Origin: Neobacillus mesonae
Lineage (GTDB): Bacteria; Bacillota; Bacilli; Paenibacillales; Paenibacillaceae
Assembly (NCBI GenBank): GCA_023715865.1
Contig: JAMBOW010000010.1
Location: forward strand, 1 to 64,000
Direction of reading: 5' to 3'
DNA: 64,000 bases
How positions within the stretch are numbered: the first letter of the stretch is position 1; each line of letters starts with the position of its first letter. The position numbers and the translations under genes were made by a program. Shown here piece by piece: positions 1-8,383 of this stretch. A model generated the notes under the pieces. The model made no database searches. It was not told the origin of the DNA and saw only the letters and a list, made by a program, of their open reading frames with translations.

Positions 1-4
1 TCCT

Positions 5-121
5 GTTTGGTGGCGATAGCGGAGGGGTTCCACACGTACCCATCCCGAACACGACCGTTAAGCCCTCCAGCGCCGATGGTACTTGGACCGCAGGGTCCTG
101 GGAGAGTAGGACGCCGCCAAG
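5..121 (+). rRNA. rrf: 5S ribosomal RNA
   Basis: The sequence starts with the TTTGGTGGCGATAGCG-type 5' strand and ends with the matching AGGACGCCGCCAAGC strand. The internal CCGAACACGACCGTTAAGC and GCGCCGATGGTA blocks are typical of Firmicute 5S rRNA. It is followed directly by a tRNA cluster, so this is the 3' end of an rRNA operon whose 16S and 23S genes lie outside the window. The exact ends are estimated from the terminal helix. Confidence 0.95.
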
Positions 122-177
122 CAAACATCCTTAACTCAGATTTTGTTCTGAGTGATGTGTTGACTACTAGTTAATAT

Positions 178-253
178 TCCCTGATAGCTCAGTTGGTAGA
201 GCACTCGACTGTTAATCGAGTTGTCACAGGTTCGAGTCCTGTTCGGGGAGCCA
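178..253 (+). tRNA. tRNA-Asn (GTT)
   Basis: Complete cloverleaf with a 7-bp acceptor stem. The anticodon stem is CTCGA/TCGAG around GTT. The T arm contains GGTTCGAGTCC. A 3' CCA is encoded. It is the first tRNA after the 5S gene. Confidence 0.97.
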
Positions 254-256
254 TTT

Positions 257-329
257 GCTCTCATAGCTCAGTAGGTAGAGTGCATCCATGGTAAGGATGA
301 GGTCACCGGTTCGATCCCGGTTGAGAGCT
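257..329 (+). tRNA. tRNA-Thr (GGT)
   Basis: Acceptor stem GCTCTCA/TGAGAGC. The anticodon loop ATGGTAA carries GGT between CATCC and GGATG. The 3' end reads T then TA, so CCA is not encoded and must be added after transcription. Confidence 0.95.
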
Positions 330-340
330 TACGAATGCAA

Positions 341-412
341 GGCCCGTTGGTCAAGGGGTTAAGACACCTCCCTTTCACGGAGGTAACAGGGGTTCGAATC
401 CCCTACGGGTCA
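341..412 (+). tRNA. tRNA-Glu (TTC)
   Basis: Acceptor stem GGCCCGT/ACGGGTC. Anticodon TTC lies between CCTCC and GGAGG. The sequence after the discriminator A is CTTT, so CCA is not encoded. Confidence 0.95.
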
Positions 413-422
413 CTTTAAATAT

Positions 423-498
423 GGAGACTTAGCTCAGCTGGGAGAGCATCTGCCTTACAAGCAGAGGGTCGGGGGTTCGATCCCCTCAGTCTCCACCA
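423..498 (+). tRNA. tRNA-Val (TAC)
   Basis: Acceptor stem GGAGACT/AGTCTCC. Anticodon loop CTTACAA carries TAC between TCTGC and GCAGA. Encoded ACCA end. Confidence 0.97.
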
Positions 499-557
499 TT
501 ATTTATTTCGTAAATATTGGTTATAATATGAATATGTTGCAAATCATATAAAAATGT

Positions 558-632
558 TGGGGATTAGCCAAGCGGTAAGGCAACGGACTTTGACTCCGTC
601 ACGCATAGGTTCGAATCCTATATCCCCAGCCA
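558..632 (+). tRNA. tRNA-Gln (TTG)
   Basis: Acceptor stem TGGGGAT/ATCCCCA. Anticodon loop CTTTGAC carries TTG between CGGA and TCCG. Encoded GCCA end. Confidence 0.97.
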
Positions 633-639
633 TTTATAT

Positions 640-715
640 GAGCCATTAGCTCAGTTGGTAGAGCACCTGACTTTTAATCAGGGTGTCGAAGGTTCGAGTC
701 CTTCATGGCTCACCA
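640..715 (+). tRNA. tRNA-Lys (TTT)
   Basis: Acceptor stem GAGCCAT/ATGGCTC. Anticodon loop CTTTTAA carries TTT between CCTGA and TCAGG. Encoded ACCA end. Confidence 0.97.
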
Positions 716-726
716 TTAAATCATGT

Positions 727-807
727 GCGCGTGTGGCGGAATTGGCAGACGCACTAGACTTAGGATCTAGCGTCCTTGACGTGGGGGTTCGAGTCCCTTC
801 ACGCGCA
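727..807 (+). tRNA. tRNA-Leu (TAG)
   Basis: Class II tRNA with a long variable arm. Acceptor stem GCGCGTG/CACGCGC. Anticodon TAG lies between CTAGA and TCTAG. After the discriminator A the sequence is TTG, so CCA is not encoded. Confidence 0.95.
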
Positions 808-816
808 TTGATTTTT

Positions 817-891
817 GCGGAAGTGGCTCAGCGGTAGAGCATCGCCTTGCCAAGGCGAGGGTCGCGGGTTCGATTCCCGTCTTCCGCTCCA
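817..891 (+). tRNA. tRNA-Gly (GCC)
   Basis: Acceptor stem GCGGAAG/CTTCCGC. Anticodon loop TTGCCAA carries GCC between TCGCC and GGCGA. Encoded TCCA end. Confidence 0.97.
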
Positions 892-897
892 TATTTT

Positions 898-974
898 GCG
901 CCCTTAGCTCAGCTGGATAGAGCGTTTGACTACGAATCAAAAGGTCGGGAGTTCGAATCTCTCAGGGCGCGCCA
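898..974 (+). tRNA. tRNA-Arg (ACG)
   Basis: Acceptor stem GCGCCCT/AGGGCGC. Anticodon loop CTACGAA carries ACG (A34 would be read as inosine) between TTTGA and TCAAA. Encoded GCCA end. Confidence 0.97.
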
Positions 975-985
975 TTCTTTAATAA

Positions 986-1059
986 CGGGATGTAGCTCAG
1001 CTTGGTAGAGCACCTGGTTTGGGACCAGGGGGTCGCATGTTCAAATCGTGTCATCCCGA
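986..1059 (+). tRNA. tRNA-Pro (TGG)
   Basis: Acceptor stem CGGGATG/CATCCCG. Anticodon loop TTTGGGA carries TGG between CCTGG and CCAGG. The sequence after the discriminator A is TAC, so CCA is not encoded. Confidence 0.95.
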
Positions 1060-1068
1060 TACTTATAT

Positions 1069-1142
1069 GCGGGTGTAGTTCAATGGTAGAACTCCAGCCT
1101 TCCAAGCTGGTAGCGTGGGTTCGATTCCCATCACCCGCTCCA
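1069..1142 (+). tRNA. tRNA-Gly (TCC)
   Basis: Acceptor stem GCGGGTG/CACCCGC. Anticodon loop CTTCCAA carries TCC between CCAGC and GCTGG. Encoded TCCA end. It is the last tRNA before the terminator of the rRNA/tRNA operon. Confidence 0.97.
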
Positions 1143-1156
1143 TTAATAATTAATGT

Positions 1157-1187
1157 AAAGCCTGATCTAATGGATGGGCTTTTTTTT
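1157..1187 (+). terminator. Terminator of the rRNA/tRNA operon
   Basis: AAAGCC pairs with GGCTTT and a run of eight or more T follows. It sits 14 bases after the last tRNA. Confidence 0.8.
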
Positions 1188-1461
1188 GTATATATTCCTC
1201 CGCTTCGAGCATGAGGTTTATTTTTGTAAATATTAGGTGTAAAAATTAGTATTTACAGTATAGAAATGTATAGAATGTGGCTGCAGCGAAAGCTGGAGAA
1301 AAATGCAGTATAAACGATTATTTTATTTGAAATGTGCTAAAAAACCTGTATTTTCTATCACAAAACTAAAGATTTTCACTGATTTTTATTGTATCATGTT
1401 ATGAAGGTGTCAATTATGACGGACGATGAATTTGTATTCAGCTGGAGATAGGAGGATATGC
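1188..1461 (+). other. AT-rich intergenic region before ppc
   Basis: With the terminator before it, this makes a gene-free stretch of about 320 bases. It should hold the ppc promoter, but no convincing -35/-10 pair was found. No tRNA-like or repeat structure is visible. Confidence 0.4.
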
Positions 1462-4251
1462 ATGACAGAACTTATGGCAACCGCGAACAAAAGCAACTCT
1501 AATAATTTGTTGCGTCGGGATGTGAGGTTTCTAGGTAATATACTTGGTGAGGTATTGGTTCATCAAGGAGGAAACGAACTCCTGAACGTTGTTGAGAAGA
1601 TCCGTGAAACAAGCAAAGCTTTGAGAGCTGAGCATACACCTGAATTATTTCAAGAGTTTATCAATATGATTCAGGGGCTTGATTCGGATCGACGTCATCA
1701 AGTTATACGCGCCTTTGCGATTTATTTTCAATTGGTGAATATCGCAGAGCAGAATCATCGCATTCGCCGTAAACGCGATTACGAACGATCTGCAGGGCAA
1801 ACGGTACAACCTGGTTCTATTGAGATGGCTGTTCAAACACTAAAGGAAAAGGGCTTTGGATATACAGAAGTCCAGGACATATTGGGGACTCTTTCTTTGG
1901 AACTCGTTATGACAGCACATCCGACAGAAGCCATGCGTCGTGTCATTCTAGATATACATAAGCGTATATCAGAAGATGTTATGCTATTAGACAATCCAAC
2001 GCTTACACTCCGGGAGCGTGAACAGCTGCGTGAGAAATTACTGAACGAAGTAATTACTCTATGGCAAACTGACGAATTGCGTGATCGCAAACCTACTGTG
2101 CTCGACGAAGTGCGGAACGGAATGTACTATTTTCACGAAACCTTGTTTCATGTTTTGCCGGATGTTTACGAAGAGCTGGAACGCTGCTTAGAAAAATATT
2201 ACCCAGAACATCGCTGGCATGTTCCAACCTATCTACGCTTTGGCTCTTGGATTGGTGGAGACCGAGATGGCAACCCATCTGTAACTTCAGATGTAACATG
2301 GGAAACGCTCAAAATGCAGCGCAAACTTGCCCTGCGTGAATACCAGCGTATCTTGGTTGAGTTAATGGGGAACTTAAGCTTCAGCACTAATATCGTAACT
2401 GTATCTGAAGATCTGCTTGCTTCTATTGATGAGGACCGCAAAAACATAGTTCTCAAAAGAGGCGATGCATGGCGTAATGAGAAGGAACCTTACCGGATCA
2501 AACTTGCCTACATGATCTCCAAGCTGAATAACGTACTCGATGACAATAAAACTGGTCAAGCAGACCGTTACGCTTCACCGGAGGAATTGATTAACGACCT
2601 GAAGCTTATTGACCGAAGCCTAAGATATCATTACGCAGATTATGTTGCAGATACGTATGTTAAAAAGATTATTCGCCAAGTGGAGCTGTTTGGCTTCCAC
2701 ACAGCGACTTTAGATATTCGCCAGCACAGCCAAGAGCATGAGAATGCAATGAAAGAAATTTTGGCTCACATGAATATAGTAGAAGATTATTCTGCTCTCT
2801 CTGAGGATGAAAAGATCGATTTGCTTGCCGGCTTGTTGAATGATCCTAGACCTTTGACTTCCTCGCATTTCAGTTACAGTGAAAGCACTCAGGAATGTCT
2901 TGATGTATATCGGACCATTTATAGAGCGCAGAAGGAATACGGCAAGAACTGTATCAACAGCTATCTTATCAGTATGACCCAAGGTGCCAGTGATCTGCTG
3001 GAGGTTATGGTATTCGCCAAAGAGGTTGGTCTCTATCGCAGAGAACCGGACGGTACAAATGTGTGTACTATTCAATCGGTCCCTCTATTTGAAACCATTG
3101 ATGATCTACATGCTGCCCCAGCAATTATGAAACGTCTGTTTGAACTACCGGTTTACCGCAACTGCGTTTCTGCGATGGATGATCTCCAAGAGATTATGCT
3201 GGGTTACTCTGACAGTAACAAAGACGGTGGAGTGGTGACAGCTAACTGGGAGCTGCTTGTTGCCATGAACGAGATTACAGCAGTCAGCCATGATTACAAT
3301 GTGAAGATTAAGTTCTTCCATGGACGTGGTGGAGCTCTAGGACGCGGTGGTATGCCTTTGAACCGCAGCATTATGGCTCAGCCGCCGCATACGCTTGGCG
3401 GAGGCATTAAGATTACAGAACAGGGAGAAGTTATTTCTTCTCGCTACTCTCTAAAAGGGATTGCTTATCGAAGTCTTGAACAGGCAACATCTGCACTTTT
3501 GACCGCTGCCATGGCTGCACGCTTAGAAACCCCGGTTGATGAAAGTCAGTGGAAGGATATTATTATCTCTATATCTGAAGCTTCTCTTGAGAAATACCAA
3601 GATCTTGTATTTAATGATCCGGATTTCTTCAGGTTCTTTAAGGAGTCTACACCTCTTCCTGAGGTTGGGGAGCTCAATATCGGATCAAGACCATCTAAGC
3701 GTAAGAACAGTGACCGATTTGAGGACCTGCGTGCGATTCCTTGGGTGTTTGCATGGACGCAGAGCCGTTACCTCTTCCCGGCGTGGTACGCAGCTGGTAC
3801 GGGCTTACAGAGCTTCTACCAAGGCAAAGAAGAGAACATGAAGGTTCTTCAGGACATGTATCAAAATTATCCGTTCTTCAGGACATTAATCGATACCGTT
3901 CAAATGGCTGTAGCCAAAGCGGATATGAATATATCGAAGCAGTATACTGCAATGGTAACCAATGAAGAAACTCGCCGCAGGGTTAAAGGACAAATTTTAA
4001 CGGAATATGAATTAACAAAAGAGCTTCTTCTCAAAATAACAGGACAACAGGATATTCTCGATAGTGTTCCTGTCATCCAGGAATCCATACGTCTGCGTAA
4101 TCCGTATGTTGATCCGCTCAGCTATCTGCAAGTTCAATTACTAACTGAACTTCGTTCTTTGCGTGAGCAAAATGAGGATGACTCAGAATTGATTCGTGAA
4201 GTCTTGCTCACCATTAACGGCATTGCATCTGGAATGCGCAACACGGGCTGA
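1462..4251 (+). CDS. ppc: Phosphoenolpyruvate carboxylase
   Basis: The cytoplasmic enzyme carboxylates phosphoenolpyruvate with bicarbonate to give oxaloacetate, replenishing the TCA cycle. The start is placed at 1462 because AGGAGG ends six bases upstream. This gives 929 residues, normal for bacterial PEPC; an in-frame ATG at 1426 lacks such a site. The catalytic motif TAHPTEAMRR has its histidine near residue 153. The glycine-rich FHGRGGALGRGG motif is present, and the protein ends with the canonical GMRNTG. It is monocistronic, with a terminator right after it. Many Bacillus species use pyruvate carboxylase instead, whereas PEPC is common in Paenibacillus. Confidence 0.97.
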   Translation: MTELMATANKSNSNNLLRRDVRFLGNILGEVLVHQGGNELLNVVEKIRETSKALRAEHTPELFQEFINMIQGLDSDRRHQVIRAFAIYFQLVNIAEQNHRIRRKRDYERSAGQTVQPGSIEMAVQTLKEKGFGYTEVQDILGTLSLELVMTAHPTEAMRRVILDIHKRISEDVMLLDNPTLTLREREQLREKLLNEVITLWQTDELRDRKPTVLDEVRNGMYYFHETLFHVLPDVYEELERCLEKYYPEHRWHVPTYLRFGSWIGGDRDGNPSVTSDVTWETLKMQRKLALREYQRILVELMGNLSFSTNIVTVSEDLLASIDEDRKNIVLKRGDAWRNEKEPYRIKLAYMISKLNNVLDDNKTGQADRYASPEELINDLKLIDRSLRYHYADYVADTYVKKIIRQVELFGFHTATLDIRQHSQEHENAMKEILAHMNIVEDYSALSEDEKIDLLAGLLNDPRPLTSSHFSYSESTQECLDVYRTIYRAQKEYGKNCINSYLISMTQGASDLLEVMVFAKEVGLYRREPDGTNVCTIQSVPLFETIDDLHAAPAIMKRLFELPVYRNCVSAMDDLQEIMLGYSDSNKDGGVVTANWELLVAMNEITAVSHDYNVKIKFFHGRGGALGRGGMPLNRSIMAQPPHTLGGGIKITEQGEVISSRYSLKGIAYRSLEQATSALLTAAMAARLETPVDESQWKDIIISISEASLEKYQDLVFNDPDFFRFFKESTPLPEVGELNIGSRPSKRKNSDRFEDLRAIPWVFAWTQSRYLFPAWYAAGTGLQSFYQGKEENMKVLQDMYQNYPFFRTLIDTVQMAVAKADMNISKQYTAMVTNEETRRRVKGQILTEYELTKELLLKITGQQDILDSVPVIQESIRLRNPYVDPLSYLQVQLLTELRSLREQNEDDSELIREVLLTINGIASGMRNTG

Positions 4252-4294
4252 TTTTAGGAGCATCTGTACAATTTACAAACTGGGTTCAAAATAG

Positions 4295-4333
4295 CGGGAA
4301 CTCTCTTATCTAGGTAGGAGAGTTCCCGTTTTT
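4295..4333 (+). terminator. Terminator after ppc
   Basis: Perfect 11-bp stem CGGGAACTCTC/GAGAGTTCCCG followed by TTTTTAAT. Confidence 0.9.
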
Positions 4334-4459
4334 AATAATTTTTTCCTAATTGATAGGTGAAATGATTGATTTTTGACTGGACATGATTTACGATTTGAAT
4401 GATGTATATTTAGAAAATAGAGCGGTACGAAAGACCCATCAGCAAGTCTGGGGGAATAA

Positions 4460-5029
4460 ATGGTGGATAATTTGGAGAATAGGTTGGTCAATCTAATACT
4501 TAAGGGTGACCAACGGGCTTTCGCTGAACTCGTAGAGTTATATAAGGACAAGCTGTTTCATTTGGCCTACCGGATGCTGAACAATCGGCATGAGGCTGAA
4601 GATATTGTACAGGAAACATTTTTACGGGTGTACCGGAACATGGAGAAATATGATCCAGATCAGAAATTCTCAACTTGGATCTATCGGATTGCGACGAATC
4701 TGTGTATCGATCGCTTGCGGAGGAAGAAGCCTTCTTACTCGCTGGATGCTGAGCTTGGCGATCAGGAGGGTACAGATGGCTACGCCATGATCCCGAGTGA
4801 TAACCGTACCCCGGAAAGTGAAGCGCTGCTGTCAGAGACACAGCGGATTATTCGTGATGCAATTGAAACGCTGCCCGCAAAGTACAAGTCGATTATGGTG
4901 TTGAAATATTTACAGGATCTATCTCTTCAAGAGATCAGTGATGTCCTGGGGATGCCGGTAACAACCATTAAGACAAGAGTGCATAGGGGCCGTGAGTTTT
5001 TGCGCAAAAAGCTGGAGTTTAAGTTATAG
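4460..5029 (+). CDS. sigW: ECF RNA polymerase sigma factor, SigW type
   Basis: A 189-residue ECF sigma factor with only regions 2 and 4. Region 2 includes the core-binding stretch AYRMLNNRHEAEDIVQETF and the -10-reading FSTWIYRIATNLCIDRLRR (about residues 25-95). Region 4 carries the helix-turn-helix SLQEISDVLGMPVTTIKTRV (about 150-172). Length and sequence match Bacillus SigW, which controls cell-envelope stress and antimicrobial-resistance genes. Identity is reinforced by the next genes, rsiW, cdaA and cdaR, which keep the Bacillus order. A GGGGG stretch precedes the ATG. No convincing SigW-type promoter was found upstream of this gene. Confidence 0.9.
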   Translation: MVDNLENRLVNLILKGDQRAFAELVELYKDKLFHLAYRMLNNRHEAEDIVQETFLRVYRNMEKYDPDQKFSTWIYRIATNLCIDRLRRKKPSYSLDAELGDQEGTDGYAMIPSDNRTPESEALLSETQRIIRDAIETLPAKYKSIMVLKYLQDLSLQEISDVLGMPVTTIKTRVHRGREFLRKKLEFKL

Positions 5030-5061
5030 GCAACATTTTTAAAAAAAGATGCATAAATTAT

Positions 5062-5089
5062 TGAAACGTTCTTTAATGTACTTCGTATT
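5062..5089 (+). promoter_or_regulatory. ECF (SigW-type) promoter ahead of rsiW
   Basis: TGAAAC at 5062-5067 and CGTATT at 5084-5089 are separated by 16 bases, matching the TGAAAC-N16-CGTA consensus of SigW-family promoters. It lies between sigW and rsiW, so it would drive rsiW and perhaps genes downstream. The match is visual only. Confidence 0.75.
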
Positions 5090-5170
5090 TAATGGAAGCA
5101 AGTCTTATGTCTATGAATTCAGGTTATGAATGATAAGACTTCAAAGATCTTGAGGAAAGGATATGCTCAT

Positions 5171-5785
5171 ATGGATTGCAAGGAAACCACCTCTTTAATG
5201 CATGATTATTTAGATGATGATCTATCGTTGTCCCAAAGAAACGGGCTCGAGAGTCACCTGTCGACTTGTCCCGACTGCCGCATGCGGTTTAAAGAGTTAG
5301 AACAGACGGATATGCTGCTTTACGCAATGAGACATTATTCGCCGTCTGCTTCAGATGAGCTGACTGATCGGATCGTGAGTGCTGTACCACAACCTAAGAA
5401 GCAGCAACCTTGGCTAAAATGGATCAAAAGACACCCTGCCTTAACTGCTGCAGCCATATTTGTTATTGTAATGTTCTCCAGCACAATCGGTTTTTGGGAT
5501 CAGAACAATCAGTTGATTGTACGCGGAGATGATCTAGATCAAATTGTAATCGAAGGGAACAATGTAATTGTACCTGAGGGAAAATCGATTACAGGTAACC
5601 TTACGGTAGAGAATGGCGTTGCAAAAGTATACGGCAATGTGGAGGGAAATCTAACAGTAATTGACGGTCAGTATATGACAGCCTCTACAGCTCATATTTC
5701 AGGGCAGATTAAGAGTATAGATCAAGCACTCGACTGGATCTGGTATAAGTTTACAGATATTGTGAATGTCGTTGCTTACCGCTAA
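5171..5785 (+). CDS. rsiW: Anti-sigma-W factor with ZAS zinc-binding domain
   Basis: Membrane anti-sigma factor that holds SigW inactive until regulated proteolysis under envelope stress. The start at 5171 (204 residues) is preferred because AGGAAAGG lies 10 bases upstream; an upstream in-frame ATG at 5126 has a weaker site. The N-terminal HLSTCPDC matches the H-x3-C-x2-C zinc motif of ZAS anti-sigma factors. One transmembrane helix follows near residues 88-108 (HPALTAAAIFVIVMF). The extracellular part has a beta-rich region like Bacillus RsiW (GNLTVENG, GNLTVIDG repeats) and ends near DWIWYKF. A SigW-type promoter sits in the 140-base gap before it. Confidence 0.9.
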   Translation: MDCKETTSLMHDYLDDDLSLSQRNGLESHLSTCPDCRMRFKELEQTDMLLYAMRHYSPSASDELTDRIVSAVPQPKKQQPWLKWIKRHPALTAAAIFVIVMFSSTIGFWDQNNQLIVRGDDLDQIVIEGNNVIVPEGKSITGNLTVENGVAKVYGNVEGNLTVIDGQYMTASTAHISGQIKSIDQALDWIWYKFTDIVNVVAYR

Positions 5786-5824
5786 AAAATGTTATAATGG
5801 GTAGAATCTTTACCTTCAACACTC

Positions 5825-5856
5825 AGAGAGCCTCAGTGATGAGAGCTCTTTTTTTA
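5825..5856 (+). terminator. Probable terminator after rsiW
   Basis: Imperfect hairpin AGAGAGCCTC/GAGAGCTCT followed by seven T. A TATAAT at 5793-5798 lies just before it, so a short attenuated transcript is also possible. Confidence 0.55.
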
Positions 5857-6012
5857 ATAGTTTAAGGATATAATGATAATTAATGGTAATAAAAGGGCGA
5901 CCTCGCTTGCAACTTGAACTTTATCGTTATAACCTAGATATGATGAAGAACATACTACAGACAGATATGTAAATTGGCGTTTACTCAACTAGGGATTATC
6001 GGGGGCAATCGC

Positions 6013-6843
6013 ATGAACTATTTTACGGACTTAACATGGCAAGAGGCCATTAAGGATATTATAGATATTTTAATCGTAGGCTATATCATATACCAAATCA
6101 TCCTGCTTGTTCGCGGGACCCGTGCTGTACAGCTGATGAAGGGGATCCTCCTGCTGGTAGTCGTGTGGGTAGTCAGTACATGGTTTAATCTCTATACACT
6201 GAAATGGCTCATGAACCAGCTCTTCACTTTTGGGGTGCTTGCGCTCTTTATTATCTTTCAGCCGGAGCTGCGCCGCGCACTCGAGCAATTGGGCCGTGGG
6301 AAATGGTTTAACCGGATTACAGCGGATGATGAGGAGTTTAGTCGATTTACCAATGAAATTATTAAGGCAGTGAACTATTGTTCCCGTCGGAAAATTGGGG
6401 CGCTGATCGTATTCGAACGTGAAACCGGTCTGAATGAATATACTGAGTCAGGGATTAAAATGAATTCGGTTCTTAGCTCAGAACTGCTTATTAACATTTT
6501 CATTCCGAATACACCGCTTCATGATGGTGCGGTTATATTGCAAGGTAAACAGATTTCTGCAGCTGCTTGCTACTTGCCTTTGTCGGAGAACCCTTTTATC
6601 AGTAAAGAGTTGGGAACTCGGCACCGGGCGGCCATCGGTGTAAGTGAAGTTGCAGATGCGGTGGCCATTGTCGTGTCTGAAGAGACCGGGCAGGTTTCCC
6701 TTGCGATTAACGGTCAGGTTGTGCGGGATATTAAGGAAGAATCACTGATATCTAAACTTCATGAGGAGCTTCGTCCTTCCTCAACGCTGAAAGAGAAAAG
6801 GCACTCGATCTGGAAACGGAAAGGGGGCCAAGGCAATGGATAA
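6013..6843 (+). CDS. cdaA: Diadenylate cyclase CdaA
   Basis: Membrane enzyme that joins two ATP molecules to make c-di-AMP, an essential Firmicute messenger for potassium and wall homeostasis. The start at 6013 has GGGGG seven bases upstream and gives 276 residues, the usual CdaA size; a TTG 39 bases upstream is less likely. Three membrane helices occupy residues 15-90. The DAC domain follows, with the DGA motif at residues 171-173 (TPLHDGAVIL) and the RHR motif at 203-205 (GTRHRAAIG), both required for catalysis. It overlaps cdaR by 8 bases, implying coupled translation with its regulator. Confidence 0.96.
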   Translation: MNYFTDLTWQEAIKDIIDILIVGYIIYQIILLVRGTRAVQLMKGILLLVVVWVVSTWFNLYTLKWLMNQLFTFGVLALFIIFQPELRRALEQLGRGKWFNRITADDEEFSRFTNEIIKAVNYCSRRKIGALIVFERETGLNEYTESGIKMNSVLSSELLINIFIPNTPLHDGAVILQGKQISAAACYLPLSENPFISKELGTRHRAAIGVSEVADAVAIVVSEETGQVSLAINGQVVRDIKEESLISKLHEELRPSSTLKEKRHSIWKRKGGQGNG

Positions 6844-8269
6844 ATGGTTCAATAATAACAATTTTACCAAAATTTTGGCTCTTGCTATCAGTGTGCTGCT
6901 GTGGGCAATGGTACATTCGAACGATGTAACCCCGACACCGACAACGACGGCGTCTGTTGAGCCCAGAGTCATTGATAATATTAAGATCGAGCCATATGGT
7001 ATTGATTCATCTAAATATGTGCTGACTTCACTTGATACTACGGAAGTCGAGATGCAGGTGAGAGGACAGCGTTCGGTATTGACATCCATCTTTACGGATG
7101 AGTATAAGGTGCGGCTTGATTTGAGCGATGTAGAACCGGGAACCTCTACTTTACCGCTGAGTCATGTAGTTCCAAACGGTGTGGAGTTCGTGTCGATGGA
7201 GCCTTCTACGGTGACGGTAACTGTTGAAGAGCTTGCGTCAAATACCTTTAATGTAAGCATTGTACCTCAAGGAGAACCAGCTGCAGGATATTTAGCAGGC
7301 GATCCGGTGATTACATCGGCTGATCCGGTTAAAGTTACGCTGCCAGAGAGCCAGTTGGCTGCGGTAGGTAAAATTGAAGGCACGGTTGATATTGATGGTG
7401 CAACGGAAACGGTAAGCGAGAAGAGAGTTCGTCTCAAGGCTTATGATCTGGATGGCAATGAAATTAAAGGAGCAGTGATCGAGCCTGAATCGGTAGCTGT
7501 GGATATACCAATAACAGAGCAGTTTACTAAAGTCCCATTTAAAGTCCATTATACGGGACAGCTTCCGGAAGGACTGACGTTATCTCAGGTTGAGCCTAAC
7601 ATTAGCGAGGTTACTTTATACGGGAGTCAAGATATCCTTGCAGGAATTGAGTCCTATGATGGGGTGACCTTGGACCTTAGTCAGATAACGGAGGCAGGAA
7701 CTCATACAGTTAACGTGGACTTGACGCCGCCTTCCGGTTTTGAGAAAATCGAGCCGAGCTCCGTGCAACTGAAGGTGACGGTCGTATCGTCAGAAGAAGT
7801 GACCGAGGAGAGTAAGCTGATACGTGATGTGCCCATCGTGATTGAACAGCCGGCTGACGGCCTCGAGGCAACCATTACAAGTCCGCAGGATGGCTTAAAG
7901 GATATCACCGTTTCCGGGCCCAGTAATATGCTGGATAACATAGACGCGAGTGATATAAAGCTGACAGCAGATGCCAGTGATTTGACAGCAGGAACGCATC
8001 AAGTGACCTTACAAGTGAATGCGCCAGATTATTTGACGGTTAAAAATTCTGAAGCAGATCTTACGGTAACGGTTCAGGTGGAGGACACTTCCACAGAGAC
8101 GAGCACACCACCGACAGATCCCGATACAAATACGGGGGAAGAAGGCAGCGGGAGCGGTTCAACAAACAGTGGTAGCGGGGGAGAAGAAGAGTCCGGCACG
8201 AATCCGCCAGAAAGCGAGAGCGGAGAGGACGCGAATACAGAATCAGATCCTACCGACCCGGCACCATAA
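6836..8269 (+). CDS. cdaR: CdaA regulatory protein CdaR (YbbR-domain)
   Basis: Extracytoplasmic regulator of the c-di-AMP synthase CdaA, anchored by one N-terminal helix (residues 9-27, ILALAISVLLWAMVH). Four YbbR-type beta domains follow, about 50-130, 140-220, 230-315 and 325-415, each with recurring VEPS/VTVTV-type strands. The last 60 residues are a low-complexity tail of Ser, Gly, Glu, Thr and Pro, probably an unstructured or wall-facing extension. The gene starts inside the end of cdaA and is followed by glmM, the same order as in Bacillus subtilis, where CdaR, CdaA and GlmM form a complex. Confidence 0.93.
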   Translation: MDKWFNNNNFTKILALAISVLLWAMVHSNDVTPTPTTTASVEPRVIDNIKIEPYGIDSSKYVLTSLDTTEVEMQVRGQRSVLTSIFTDEYKVRLDLSDVEPGTSTLPLSHVVPNGVEFVSMEPSTVTVTVEELASNTFNVSIVPQGEPAAGYLAGDPVITSADPVKVTLPESQLAAVGKIEGTVDIDGATETVSEKRVRLKAYDLDGNEIKGAVIEPESVAVDIPITEQFTKVPFKVHYTGQLPEGLTLSQVEPNISEVTLYGSQDILAGIESYDGVTLDLSQITEAGTHTVNVDLTPPSGFEKIEPSSVQLKVTVVSSEEVTEESKLIRDVPIVIEQPADGLEATITSPQDGLKDITVSGPSNMLDNIDASDIKLTADASDLTAGTHQVTLQVNAPDYLTVKNSEADLTVTVQVEDTSTETSTPPTDPDTNTGEEGSGSGSTNSGSGGEEESGTNPPESESGEDANTESDPTDPAP

Positions 8270-8383
8270 ACAGTTTGCTTACAGCAACAATGTATTAGCC
8301 ATTATTTAAATTTATTATGACTTTTTTAGAGTAAAAGCTTGCTAATTGACTATTGATGATATGACAAAAAGGAGTTTAGGAAC

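Noticed and set aside
655..1214. Two short plus-strand frames over the tRNA cluster
   Set aside because: They run through tRNA-Lys, tRNA-Leu, tRNA-Pro and tRNA-Gly genes and cannot be real proteins.
4340..4440. A SigW-type autoregulatory promoter before sigW
   Set aside because: TGAAAT at 4358 has no CGTA at the right distance, so no promoter is called there.
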